Assembly (NCBI RefSeq): GCF_017639205.1
Contig: NZ_CP071139.1
Location: forward strand, 4,713,001-4,777,000
Length of the DNA stretch: 64,000 bases
Source of the DNA: Streptomyces nojiriensis
Lineage (GTDB): Bacteria > Actinomycetota > Actinomycetes > Streptomycetales > Streptomycetaceae
Direction of reading: 5' to 3'
Position 1 is the stretch's first letter. The number at the start of each line of letters is the position of its first letter. A program made the position numbers and the translations under genes. Below, in pieces: positions 51,638 to 59,934 of this stretch. The notes below the pieces were generated by a model, which saw only the letters and a program-made list of their open reading frames with translations, was not told the origin of the DNA and did no database searches.

Positions 51638-53326
51638 ATGGCGAAGACGCGGGCCGGCTGGGACTGGCTGAAGGGCCCGGAGCCGTGGACCCGGCGGATG
51701 CTGGCGGGGGACCTGGCGCTCGGCGGCGTACTGGCCATACTCGGACTGGGTGTCGAGGAGGTCGGCAACGCCTCCGGGCAGCGCATGATGCTCGGCGCCG
51801 TGGCCGCGGTGGTGCTGACGCTGCTGCGCCGCAGGCTGCCGGGGAGCACGCTCGTGATCGCCTCGGGCGTGGTCTCCTTCCTGCCCGGGGCCTTCTTCGT
51901 CCTGCCCCTCCTGGGCTGGTCGGCCGGGCGGCGGATCATCGGGGTGGGCCGGGCGCTGGCGGCCTTCACGCTGGCCTTCGTGGCGGCGATCGGCTGCGGC
52001 GTGGTGGACCAGTGGGCGCAGATGCAGCCACTGCTGGTGATCGTGTTCTCCACGCTGATGTTCCTGGCGACGACCGTGATGCCCGGTCTGGCCAGCCGGT
52101 ACTGGTCGCAGCGCCGCACCCTGCTGCGCGCGCTCCAGGAGCGCAACGGCCAGCTGCTGCGCGAGCGGGCCATGGTCGCCGGGCAGGCGAGGCTGCGCGA
52201 GCGCCAGCGCATCGCCCAGGACATGCACGACAGCCTGGGCCACCAGCTGGCCCTGATCTCCGTGCACACCGGGGCGCTGGAGGTCGATCCGCAGCTCACC
52301 GATCGTCAGCGCGAGGCGGTGGGGGTGTTGCGGCAGGCCTCGGTGGCCGCGATGCACGAGCTGCGCGAGGTCGTCGGCATCCTGCGCGACGGGGTCGAGG
52401 CGCCCGCGCCGGCGGAGGAGGCCCAGCCCGCGGCGCGCGGGGTGGCCGGCATCGCCGGGGTCGTGGAGGCGGCGCGGGGCTCGGGCACCGACGTAAGGCT
52501 GACCACGTCGGGGCAGCCGAGGCCGCTGGTCGCGGCGTGCGACCACGCCGCGTACCGGATCGTGCAGGAGGCCCTCACGAACGCCTACAAGCACGCTCCG
52601 GGGGCGTCGATCACGGTGGAGCTGCGGTACGAGGACGACTCCCTGGTGGTGGAGATCGCCAACGGGCCGTCGGCCGGTCCGGCCGCCGACGAGGTGGTCT
52701 CGGGCGGGCAGGGCCTGACCGGGCTGCGCGAGCGGGCCCGGCTGGTCGGCGGGATGGTGCACGCGGGCCCCGCCGAGGGCGGCGGGTTCCGGGTGGCCGG
52801 GGTCCTCCCGTACGGGGCGGAGCCGGCCGGCGTGGACGTGGCCGACGACTTCGGGCAGCAGGCGCACGCGTACGCGCGCGGCCCGCTGCCGGGGCGCGGC
52901 GGCGAGCAGCCGATGGACTGGGAGGCGGTGGACCGGGAGCTGGCCGTGCGCGTGCCCAGCCGCTCCGGGGGCGTCGCGGTGGGCTGCGGGATCGCGTTCG
53001 CGGCGGTGGTGCTGCTGGTGATCGTGTTCGGCGCCGGAGTGGTGCTGCTGCTGGACTCGGCGAGTGACGCGATGATCGACCGGGACGAGTTCGACGCCGT
53101 GCACGTGGGCGAGTCGGAGCAGTCCGTCCGCGACCGGCTGCCGACCGGGGAGAACTTCATGACCGCCGGGGCCGCCCGCAAGGGGCCGCCGAGGCCGGCG
53201 GGCTCGGAATGTCTGGCCCTGCTGGCCGAGAACCAGCCGAGCGCCGTGGGAACGGACCGGATCTTCCGGTTCTGCTTCAAGGACGGCAAGCTCGTGGAAA
53301 AGCAGGAGTACGAGGTCAAGCAGTAG
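51638..53326 (+). CDS. NarL-type sensor histidine kinase with C-terminal membrane extension
   Basis: 562 residues from ATG 51638 (GTG 51629 possible). Four to five N-terminal membrane helices are followed by a HisKA_3 region with the phospho-accepting His in RIAQDMHDSLGHQLAL and a HATPase domain (RIVQEALTNAYKHAPGA, GQGLTGLRERARLVGG). The unusual part is a C-terminal extension: another membrane helix (CGIAFAAVVLLVIVFGAGVVLLL) and about 90 residues outside. It pairs with the response regulator that starts ten bases later. Confidence 0.9.
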   Translation: MAKTRAGWDWLKGPEPWTRRMLAGDLALGGVLAILGLGVEEVGNASGQRMMLGAVAAVVLTLLRRRLPGSTLVIASGVVSFLPGAFFVLPLLGWSAGRRIIGVGRALAAFTLAFVAAIGCGVVDQWAQMQPLLVIVFSTLMFLATTVMPGLASRYWSQRRTLLRALQERNGQLLRERAMVAGQARLRERQRIAQDMHDSLGHQLALISVHTGALEVDPQLTDRQREAVGVLRQASVAAMHELREVVGILRDGVEAPAPAEEAQPAARGVAGIAGVVEAARGSGTDVRLTTSGQPRPLVAACDHAAYRIVQEALTNAYKHAPGASITVELRYEDDSLVVEIANGPSAGPAADEVVSGGQGLTGLRERARLVGGMVHAGPAEGGGFRVAGVLPYGAEPAGVDVADDFGQQAHAYARGPLPGRGGEQPMDWEAVDRELAVRVPSRSGGVAVGCGIAFAAVVLLVIVFGAGVVLLLDSASDAMIDRDEFDAVHVGESEQSVRDRLPTGENFMTAGAARKGPPRPAGSECLALLAENQPSAVGTDRIFRFCFKDGKLVEKQEYEVKQ

Positions 53327-53335
53327 GAGCGCGGG

Positions 53336-53995
53336 GTGACAGCCGAAGTGATCAGAGTGGTGATCGCCGACGACGAGCCACTGATCCGGGCCGGGATCAG
53401 GATGATCCTGACCTCGGCGCCGGACATCGAGGTCGTCGCGGAGGCGGCCAACGGCAGGGAGGCGGTGGACCTGGCCCGCTCGCACGCGCCCGACGTGATG
53501 CTGCTGGACATCCAGATGCCGGTGATGGACGGGCTGACGGCGCTGGGAGAGCTGCGGCGGGCCGTGCCGCAGGTGCGGGCGCTGATCCTGACCACCTTCG
53601 GCGAGAAGGAGAACGTGCTGCGGGCGCTGGGCGAGGGCGGCGCGGGATTCCTGCTGAAGGACTCGGCGCCGGGCGAGCTGATCGGGGCGGTCCGGGCGGC
53701 GGCGGCCGGGGACGCCTACCTCTCGCCGGGGGCGACCCGGCACGTGGTGGACCAGCTGGCGTCCGGGAAGGCCGCCGTGCGCGGTGAGGTGGCCCGGCGT
53801 CAGGTGGCGGAGCTCAGCGAGCGGGAGCGCGGTGTGCTGGCGCTGCTGGGCGAGGGACTGTCCAACGCGGAGGCGGGCCGGCGGCTGCACATGAGCGAGG
53901 CGACCGTGAAGACGTACGTGAGCCGGATCCTCGCGAAGCTGGACTGCGAGAACCGGGTGCAGGCGGCGCTGCTGGCCAGGGACGCCGGGCTGTAG
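53336..53995 (+). CDS. NarL/FixJ-family response regulator
   Basis: 219 residues from GTG 53336. The receiver domain has the acidic pair DDE, phospho-acceptor Asp in LLDIQMPVMDG and Lys in FLLKDSAP. The C-terminal LuxR-type helix-turn-helix reads ELSERERGVLALLGEGLSNAEAGRRLHMSEATVKTYVSRILAKL. It is the cognate partner of the kinase immediately upstream. Target genes are unknown. Confidence 0.94.
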   Translation: MTAEVIRVVIADDEPLIRAGIRMILTSAPDIEVVAEAANGREAVDLARSHAPDVMLLDIQMPVMDGLTALGELRRAVPQVRALILTTFGEKENVLRALGEGGAGFLLKDSAPGELIGAVRAAAAGDAYLSPGATRHVVDQLASGKAAVRGEVARRQVAELSERERGVLALLGEGLSNAEAGRRLHMSEATVKTYVSRILAKLDCENRVQAALLARDAGL

Positions 53996-54052
53996 ATACG
54001 GTCAGCCCGTTCGAGAAGCGATCAATGAAGTGAACGGGTGGGGGCGGCGTCG

Positions 54053-55453
54053 ATGGCGGCGATGACGGGTCAGCGGATTCCGGATGTGGCGGGCTTCGCG
54101 CCGAGGGTGGCGGCCGGCTCGCCGAAGGAGGAGGGCAAGGCGCTGCGCGCCCGCCTGCCGAGGTCGGCGCACGCCGCCTTCACGGCGCCGGCCGGGCGGC
54201 CGGACGCCGTGCGCGCGGTGGAGGAGTCCAACGCCGGGCGGGTCGCCGAGCTGACCCCGATAAGGGTCGGCCGGATGGCCGCGAACCCCTTCGCGTTCCT
54301 GCGCGGGGCGGCCGGGCTGATGGCCCACGACCTCTCCGGTGGTCCGGTGACCGGGGTCGGCGCGCAGATCTGCGGTGACGCGCACGCGGCGAACTTCGGT
54401 CTGTACGGGGATGCCCGCGGGCGGCTCGTCATCGACCTCAACGACTTCGACGAGACCGTTTTCGGCCCGTGGGAATGGGACGTGAAGCGGCTGGCGGCCT
54501 CGCTGGTGCTGGCGGGCCGGGTGGCCGGCGCGGACGAGGACACCTGCCGGGCGGCCGCGCTCGACGCGGTCGGCGCCTACCGGCGCACCATGCGGCTCCT
54601 GTCCAAGCTGCCCGCGCTCGACGCGTGGAACGCCATCGCCGACGAGGAGCTGGTCTCGCACGCCGACGCCCGCGATCTGCTGGGCACGCTGGAGCGGGTC
54701 TCGGAGAAGGCCCGCAACAACACCTCCGCGCGGTTCGCGGCCAAGTCCACGGAGATAGGGCCGGACGGCGCCCGCCGCTTCGTCGACGCGCTGCCCGTGC
54801 TGCGCCGGGTCGGGGACGCGGAGGCGGCGGCCGTGGCGGCCTCGCTCGGCCCCTACCTGCAGACGCTCCAGGGCGACCGGCTGCCGCTGCTGGCCCGGTA
54901 CGCGATCCAGGACGTGGCCTTCCGCGTGGTGGGCACCGGGAGCGTCGGCACCCGCTCGTACGTGGTCCTGCTGCTGGACCACCGGGGCGAGCCGCTGGTG
55001 CTCCAGGTCAAGGAGGCGCGGCCCTCGGTGCTGCTGCCGCACCTGCCCGGGCTCGGCTTCGTCTCGGCGCCGGAGGAGCACGAGGGCCACCGGGTGGTGG
55101 CCGGGCAGAAGCGGATGCAGGTGGTCTCCGACATCATGCTGGGCTGGACCACGGTGGAGGGCCGCCCCTTCCAGGTGCGACAGTTCCGCAACCGCAAGGG
55201 CAGCGTGGATCCGGCGGCGCTGGCCGTCGAGCAGATCGACGACTACGGGCGGATGACCGGCGCCCTGCTGGCCCGGGCGCACGCGCACAGCGTCGACCCG
55301 CGGCTGCTGGCCGGGTACTGCGGGAAGAACGACGAGCTGGACGAGGCGATGGCGACCTTCGCCGTGGCCTACGCCGACCGCACCGAGGCCGATCACGCCG
55401 ACCTGGTGGCGGCGGTGCGGGCCGGCCGGATCGCGGCGGAGACCGGGGTCTGA
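54053..55453 (+). CDS. DUF2252 family protein
   Basis: About 466 residues (start ATG 54053, with GTG 54038 or ATG 54062 as alternatives). The family resembles aminoglycoside-phosphotransferase/kinase folds, with QICGDAHAANFG and VIDLNDFDETVFGPWEWDVKRLAAS supplying catalytic-loop-like His/Asp residues. The C-terminal HSVDPRLLAGYCGKNDELDEAMATFAVAYADR is typical. No substrate is known. It is a stand-alone gene just upstream of the parS-type site. Confidence 0.85.
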   Translation: MAAMTGQRIPDVAGFAPRVAAGSPKEEGKALRARLPRSAHAAFTAPAGRPDAVRAVEESNAGRVAELTPIRVGRMAANPFAFLRGAAGLMAHDLSGGPVTGVGAQICGDAHAANFGLYGDARGRLVIDLNDFDETVFGPWEWDVKRLAASLVLAGRVAGADEDTCRAAALDAVGAYRRTMRLLSKLPALDAWNAIADEELVSHADARDLLGTLERVSEKARNNTSARFAAKSTEIGPDGARRFVDALPVLRRVGDAEAAAVAASLGPYLQTLQGDRLPLLARYAIQDVAFRVVGTGSVGTRSYVVLLLDHRGEPLVLQVKEARPSVLLPHLPGLGFVSAPEEHEGHRVVAGQKRMQVVSDIMLGWTTVEGRPFQVRQFRNRKGSVDPAALAVEQIDDYGRMTGALLARAHAHSVDPRLLAGYCGKNDELDEAMATFAVAYADRTEADHADLVAAVRAGRIAAETGV

Positions 55454-55487
55454 CGGGTCCGGCGGGAGCGGTGGCGGGCCCTGTCGC

Positions 55488-55521
55488 CGCGGGCGGTGTT
55501 TCACGTGAAACACCGCCCGCG
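55488..55521. other. parS-type centromere site in a 34-bp perfect palindrome
   Basis: The 16-base core TGTTTCACGTGAAACA (55497-55512) equals the classical ParB-binding parS sequence. It is extended on both sides by CGCGGGCGG-type arms into a perfect 34-base palindrome. It lies between the DUF2252 and J-domain-like genes. ParB loaded here would contribute to chromosome segregation and condensin loading. Confidence 0.92.
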
Positions 55522-55544
55522 CGGACGGGCCGTAGGCTGGCCGG

Positions 55545-56396
55545 GTGAGCGAGCAGACCGAGCAGCCTGAGCAGACAGTCCCCGGTGATTCCGGTGACTC
55601 CTCCGTCACCGGTGGGGAGCGCCCGGAGGCGCGCCTGGAGCGGGCCGTGCGGGCCGCCGAGCAGGCGCTGATCGAGTTCGAGATCGCGGTGGAGACCTTC
55701 CGGGTGGAGGTGGAGAACTTCTCCCGCCTGCACCACCAGAAGCTCGGCCCCATGTACACGAGGCTCGACGAGCTGGACGCCCTGATTGCCGAGGCGAAGG
55801 CGTCCCGCAGCGGGGATCCCGAGGACCTGCGGCGGGCACAGGAAGCGCGCTCGCTGGTCATGCCGATGCCCGGGGTGGACGAGCTGTTCCACGACTGGCT
55901 GGGCTCCGACGGGATCTCCGACGACGCCTCCGCGATGCTGACCGACCGGCCCGTGCGGCCGCCGGAGCGGGTGCGGCCCTCCGAGGAGGTGCGCCGCCTC
56001 TACCGCGAGCTGGTCCGCCAGGCCCACCCCGACCTCGCCCAGGAGGAAGGCGAGCGGGCGCGGCGCGACGCGTTCATCGCGCGGGTCAACGCGGCCTACG
56101 GGCGCGGCGACGAGGGGCTGCTGCGCGAGCTGGCCGAGGAGTGGGCGGCCGGACCGGCGCCCGAGGCGGCGGTACCGGGCGAGAGCGACGAGCTGTACGC
56201 CCGGCTGGAGTGGCTGGCCCGCCGCAAGGAACTGCTGTCGCTCGTCGCCAAGGAGCTGGAGGAGAGCGCGATCGGGTCGATGCTGCGGATGGCGCCCGAG
56301 GACCCCGACCGGCTGCTGGAGGAGATCGCGGAGCAGTTGCTCGCGCAGGTCTCCGAGCGCGAGGCGGAGCTGGCGGCGGAGCTCGCCGCCGAGTGA
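55545..56396 (+). CDS. J-domain-like coiled-coil protein
   Basis: 283 residues from GTG 55545. An N-terminal coiled coil (RAAEQALIEFEIAVETFRVEVENFSRLHHQKLG) is followed by a J-domain-like segment (VRRLYRELVRQAHPDLAQEEGERARRDAFIARVNAAYGRGD) containing the HPD motif. A Glu-rich helical C-terminus follows. HPD-containing J domains stimulate DnaK. No zinc or G/F region is present, so it is not a canonical DnaJ. The partner is unknown. Confidence 0.8.
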   Translation: MSEQTEQPEQTVPGDSGDSSVTGGERPEARLERAVRAAEQALIEFEIAVETFRVEVENFSRLHHQKLGPMYTRLDELDALIAEAKASRSGDPEDLRRAQEARSLVMPMPGVDELFHDWLGSDGISDDASAMLTDRPVRPPERVRPSEEVRRLYRELVRQAHPDLAQEEGERARRDAFIARVNAAYGRGDEGLLRELAEEWAAGPAPEAAVPGESDELYARLEWLARRKELLSLVAKELEESAIGSMLRMAPEDPDRLLEEIAEQLLAQVSEREAELAAELAAE

Positions 56397-56465
56397 GCCC
56401 GGTCCGCCCGTACCGGGTGGTCGGATAGGTTGGCAGCAGATTCGTGAAGAGAGAAGGCGACAGCT

Positions 56466-56810
56466 ATGAACTTCGGACCGCTCCCCTCGGTGGACGCCAC
56501 CGCGGTGCCCTCCGAAGGCTTTGTCCTCGACGTCCGTGAGGACGACGAATGGGCGGCCGGCCACGTCCAGGGTGCCCTGCACATCCCGATGAGCGACTTC
56601 GTGGCCCGCTTCGGCGAGCTGACCGAGGCCGTCGAGGACGGCCGCCGGGTGTACGTGATGTGCCGGGTCGGCGGGCGTTCCGCGCAGGTCACCCAGTACC
56701 TGGTGCGCCAGGAGATCGACGCGGTGAACGTCGACGGCGGGATGCAGGCCTGGGACGGTGCCGGGCGCCCGATGGTGACGGACCACGGGAACCCGGCCTT
56801 CGTGCTCTAG
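56466..56810 (+). CDS. Single-domain rhodanese-like protein
   Basis: 114 residues. Rhodanese domain with active-site Cys in MCRVGGRSAQ and the CH2-like start VLDVREDDEWAAGHVQGALHIP. It is a possible sulfurtransferase or persulfide carrier. Its TAG stop lies within the CTAG at the left edge of the 169-base inverted-repeat element, so the original C-terminus may have been altered by that insertion. Confidence 0.88.
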   Translation: MNFGPLPSVDATAVPSEGFVLDVREDDEWAAGHVQGALHIPMSDFVARFGELTEAVEDGRRVYVMCRVGGRSAQVTQYLVRQEIDAVNVDGGMQAWDGAGRPMVTDHGNPAFVL

Positions 56811-56975
56811 GCCGTCTCTTCCGGATCTTGCCGGGCCCGCGACGCCCGGCACCGCACCTGGCCGCGTTGTCGGGGCGCCCGAGTACGTCCAGTACACGGT
56901 GCGCTCCTCCGCCTTGCCATGTACGGCACCGGACGCCGCGGGCTCGGCCGACAAGATCCGAAAGAGACGGCCTAG
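56807..56975. mobile_element. MITE-like inverted-repeat element with CTAG ends
   Basis: Terminal inverted repeats of 24 bases (CTAGGCCGTCTCTTCCGGAT... and CTAGGCCGTCTCTTTCGGAT...), differing at one position, bound a 169-base segment with no open reading frame of its own. CTAG is found at both edges and may be a target duplication or part of the repeat. It fits a non-autonomous insertion-sequence derivative. The transposase family is not identifiable from this alone. Confidence 0.7.
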
Positions 56976-56983
56976 GTGTCCGC

Positions 56984-58126
56984 TCAGGCGAGGGGGTGGG
57001 CGGCCAGCAGGTCGCCCAGGGCCTCCTCGTGCGCGGCGGCCGGGCCGAGCTGGAGCTCCAGCTGCTTGGCCCAGGCGTGGTAGCGGTGCAGCGGGTAGTC
57101 GGTGTCGGCGCCGAAGCCGCCGTGCAGGTGCTGGGCGGTCTGCACGACCCGGCGTACGCCCTCCGAGGCCCAGATCTTGGCGACGGCGACATCACCCGAG
57201 CTCGGCAGGGGACCACCGGCGCCGCCGGTCGCGGCATCGAGCCGCCAGGCGGCCTGCCACAGCGTGACCTCCATGGCGCGCAGGTCGATGTACCGGTCGG
57301 CGGCCTGGACGGCGACGGCCTGGAAGGTGGCCACCGGGAAGCCGAACTGTTCGCGCTTGCCGGTGTACCCGCTGGTCATGGTGAGTACGTTCTCGCCCAG
57401 TCCGAGCGCCAGCGCGCAGGTTCCGGTGGCGAGGAGCTGGCGCAGCCGTTCCCAGGCTCCCGGGGTTTCGATGAGGTGCGTCCCGGCCACCCGCACGCCG
57501 TCGAGGGCTAGTTCGGCGAGCCGCTCCCCACTCGTGGAGACCTGCTCGGCGAGGGCCAGCCCGTCGGCGGTCCGCGGGACGAGCGCGAGGACGGCCTCGC
57601 CCTCGCCGGTGTGCGCGGGTACGGCGATCCAGTCCGCGCCGTGCGCCCAGGGGACCGCGGTCTGCGTGCCCTCCAGGATCCACGCCTCGCCCTCGCGGCG
57701 GGCGATGACGGCGAGTTCGGCCGGGTCGTGGCCGGAGCGCCCGTGGGCGGCGGCGGTGAGCACGAGCGTGCCGCGCCCCGCGCCGGGCAGCAGGGCGGCG
57801 GCCAGTTCGGGACTGCCGTGGGCCTGTACGGCCATGGCGGTGGCGCAGTGCTCCAGCAGCGGGACCCGCGCCAGCACCCTGGCGGCCTCGCGCAGCACCA
57901 GGCACAGGGCGACGGCGTCCAGGCCCGCTCCCCCGAGCTCCTCGGCGAGGACCAGGCTCAGCAGGTCCGATGCGGCGAGCTTGGCCCACAGCGGGCGGTC
58001 GAAGTCGTCGGCGACGGCCCCCGGGGTCAGCGCGGGGCTGGGCACGCCGTCGGGCGCGACATCCGCGAACACGGCCCGGGCCGCCTCGACGGCGGCCTGC
58101 TGCTCCTCGGTGAAGGTGAAGTCCAC
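56984..58126 (-). CDS. Acyl-CoA dehydrogenase
   Basis: 380 residues from GTG 58126 (GGAGG seven bases upstream). N-terminal MDFTFTEEQQAAVEAARAVF, middle domain and C-terminal helices (GYTGKREQFGFPVATFQAVA, AKIWASEGVRRVVQTAQHLHGGFGADTDYPLHRYHAWAKQLEL) identify the FAD-dependent acyl-CoA dehydrogenase family. The usual catalytic Glu position is not clear here, as in many actinobacterial FadE heterodimer subunits. It may act in aromatic or steroid-type side-chain oxidation next to the paa genes, under a separate promoter. Confidence 0.9.
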   Translation of the reverse strand: MDFTFTEEQQAAVEAARAVFADVAPDGVPSPALTPGAVADDFDRPLWAKLAASDLLSLVLAEELGGAGLDAVALCLVLREAARVLARVPLLEHCATAMAVQAHGSPELAAALLPGAGRGTLVLTAAAHGRSGHDPAELAVIARREGEAWILEGTQTAVPWAHGADWIAVPAHTGEGEAVLALVPRTADGLALAEQVSTSGERLAELALDGVRVAGTHLIETPGAWERLRQLLATGTCALALGLGENVLTMTSGYTGKREQFGFPVATFQAVAVQAADRYIDLRAMEVTLWQAAWRLDAATGGAGGPLPSSGDVAVAKIWASEGVRRVVQTAQHLHGGFGADTDYPLHRYHAWAKQLELQLGPAAAHEEALGDLLAAHPLA

Positions 58127-58182
58127 TGCCTGTCCTCCCACACGGTCGGTCCGACGGTGTCGCGTCTGACGGTGCGTCAAGA

Positions 58183-58196
58183 TAGAACACGTTCTT
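58183..58196. promoter_or_regulatory. KstR-like TetR operator
   Basis: TAGAACACGTTCTT has five-base inverted arms AGAAC/GTTCT and fits the TnnAACnnGTTnnA pattern of KstR-type regulators of sterol and acyl-CoA metabolism. It lies 57 bases upstream of the acyl-CoA dehydrogenase start. The regulator gene is not in the window. Confidence 0.45.
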
Positions 58197-58278
58197 GAAA
58201 ATGGACAGGCCTTGGAAATGGACAGGCCGTCGAAAACGGTCCGGCCGCGAAACGGCCGGCCTCGAAAACGGTCCGGCC
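58195..58278. repeat. Degenerate 15-18-base tandem repeats
   Basis: About five units of the form TTGAAAATGGACAGGCC, TTGGAAATGGACAGGCC, then GTCGAAAACGGTCCGGCC-like variants run in tandem between the acyl-CoA dehydrogenase promoter and the paaE terminator. The rest of this 197-base gap holds no gene. Confidence 0.7.
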
Positions 58279-58303
58279 CCTGTCGTGGGACAGGGGCCGG
58301 ACC
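58270..58303. terminator. Terminator after paaE
   Basis: Fifteen-base arms GGTCCGGCCCCTGTC and complement, four-base loop, 21 bases beyond the paaE stop in its direction of transcription. Confidence 0.8.
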
Positions 58304-58323
58304 CGAGGGACGTCGTTCCGCGC

Positions 58324-59427
58324 TCAGCGGTCGAAGTCGATCTCCACATCCTCCGTGACCGGGTGCGACTGGCAGGCCAGGACGAATCCGGCCTCCGTCT
58401 CCTCGGCCTCCAGCGCGAAGTTGCGCTCCATCCGGACCTCGCCCGAGACCACGAACGCCCGGCAGGTGCCGCAGACGCCGCCCTTGCAGGCGTACGGGGC
58501 GTCCGCGCGGTTGCGGAGCACCGCGTCCAGCAGGGACTCGCCGTCCTGGACCGGCCAGGTGCCCGAACGGCCGTCGAGCCGTGCGGTGACCCGCCCGTGC
58601 GCAGGGGCCGGGACGCCCGCGGCGCGGGCCGCCGGCGCGGTGTCCTCGACGTGGAAGATCTCCTCGTGCACCCGGGCCCGTGCGACGCCGAGCGCGCCCA
58701 AGGCCCGCTCCGCGCCCTGCACCAGCCCGTACGGGCCGCACAGGAACCAGCCCGTCACCTCCGTCACCGGCAGCAGAGCGGGCAGCAGGGCCGCCAGCCG
58801 CTCCTCGTCCAGCCGCCCGGAGGGCAGCCCGGACTCCTGCTCCTCCCGGGAGAGGACCGTCACCAGCTGGAACCGCGCCGGATACCGGTCCTTGAGGTCG
58901 GCGACCTCCTCCAGGAACATCGTCGAGGCCGCCGTACGGTCGCTGCGCACGAGGCAGAACCGGGCATCGGGCCGGGCGGCCAGCAGGCTCGCCGCGATCG
59001 ACAGCACGGGCGTGATGCCGCTGCCGCCGACGATCGCCGCGTAGTGCCCCGATGCCGGGGCGGCGGCGGGCTCCAGCACGAAGCGCCCGGCCGGGACCAT
59101 GACCTCCAGCACGTCCCCGGCGGCGATCTCCTTGTGGGCGAAGGTGGAGAACTCGCCGCCCTCCACCAGCCGCACCCCGACCCGCAGCCGCTCCGGGCCC
59201 GGGCCGTCCGCGGACGGCGCGGGGGAGCAGATCGAGTAGGTGCGGCGGACCTCGGTGCCGCCCTCGGGGGCGGTGCGGCGCAGCGTCAGGTGCTGGCCGG
59301 GGGCGTGCCGGTAGTCCTCGCGCAGCTCCTCGGGAACCCGCAGGGTCAGTGCCACCGAGTCGTCGGTGAGCCGGTCGACAGCCGCCACCGTCAGCGGGTG
59401 GAACGCGCCGTGGCGGGGGGCGGCCAT
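58324..59427 (-). CDS. paaE: Phenylacetyl-CoA epoxidase reductase subunit
   Basis: 367 residues. An N-terminal ferredoxin-reductase FAD domain (RRTYSICSPAP) and NAD-binding domain (GGSGITPVLSIAASLL) are followed by a C-terminal plant-type [2Fe-2S] domain with CKGGVCGTCRAFV and the fourth Cys in LACQSHP. It passes NADPH electrons to the PaaA diiron centre. Last gene of paaABCDE, directly abutting paaD. Confidence 0.95.
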   Translation of the reverse strand: MAAPRHGAFHPLTVAAVDRLTDDSVALTLRVPEELREDYRHAPGQHLTLRRTAPEGGTEVRRTYSICSPAPSADGPGPERLRVGVRLVEGGEFSTFAHKEIAAGDVLEVMVPAGRFVLEPAAAPASGHYAAIVGGSGITPVLSIAASLLAARPDARFCLVRSDRTAASTMFLEEVADLKDRYPARFQLVTVLSREEQESGLPSGRLDEERLAALLPALLPVTEVTGWFLCGPYGLVQGAERALGALGVARARVHEEIFHVEDTAPAARAAGVPAPAHGRVTARLDGRSGTWPVQDGESLLDAVLRNRADAPYACKGGVCGTCRAFVVSGEVRMERNFALEAEETEAGFVLACQSHPVTEDVEIDFDR

Positions 59428-59934
59428 CTAGAGCTCCTTGAAGTGGTCGAACGGTTCGCGGCAGGCGGTGCAGCGGCGCAGCGCCTTGCATGCGGTGGAG
59501 GAGAAGCGGCTGAGCAGCTCGGTGTCGGTCGATCCGCAGTTCGGGCACCGGACCGACAGGGTCAGCGGGACCGGTCCGCCGGCCGCGTGCGGCCGGGGCG
59601 GGGCGATGCCGAACTCGGCGAGCTTGCGGCGGCCCTCGGCGCTGATGTCGTCGGTCGACCAGGCGGGGGCCAGCACGGTGGTCACCCGCACCTCGGGTAT
59701 GCCGTGGCCGGTCAGGGCCCGCTCGATGTCGGCGGACATGGCCTCGATGGCCGGGCAGCCGGTGTAGGTCGGCGTCAGCGTGACCTCGGCGTGGCCGTCC
59801 TCGTGCATCCGAACCCCGCGCACCACGCCGAGCTCACCGAGGGTGAGCACGGGCAGCTCCGGGTCCGGGACGGAGCCGGCCAGCGCGGCCAGTTCCGCCT
59901 CCAGACGGGTCGTTCCGGCGTCGGTGGTCACCAT
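59428..59934 (-). CDS. paaD: Phenylacetyl-CoA epoxidase accessory protein PaaD
   Basis: 168 residues. MIP18/DUF59-type N-terminal domain (VPDPELPVLTLGELGVVRGV, TPTYTGCPAIEAM) and a C-terminal zinc-ribbon-like CPNCGS...CTACREPF. PaaD is needed for maturation of the diiron or iron-sulphur parts of the epoxidase. It overlaps paaC by seven bases. Confidence 0.94.
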   Translation of the reverse strand: MVTTDAGTTRLEAELAALAGSVPDPELPVLTLGELGVVRGVRMHEDGHAEVTLTPTYTGCPAIEAMSADIERALTGHGIPEVRVTTVLAPAWSTDDISAEGRRKLAEFGIAPPRPHAAGGPVPLTLSVRCPNCGSTDTELLSRFSSTACKALRRCTACREPFDHFKEL

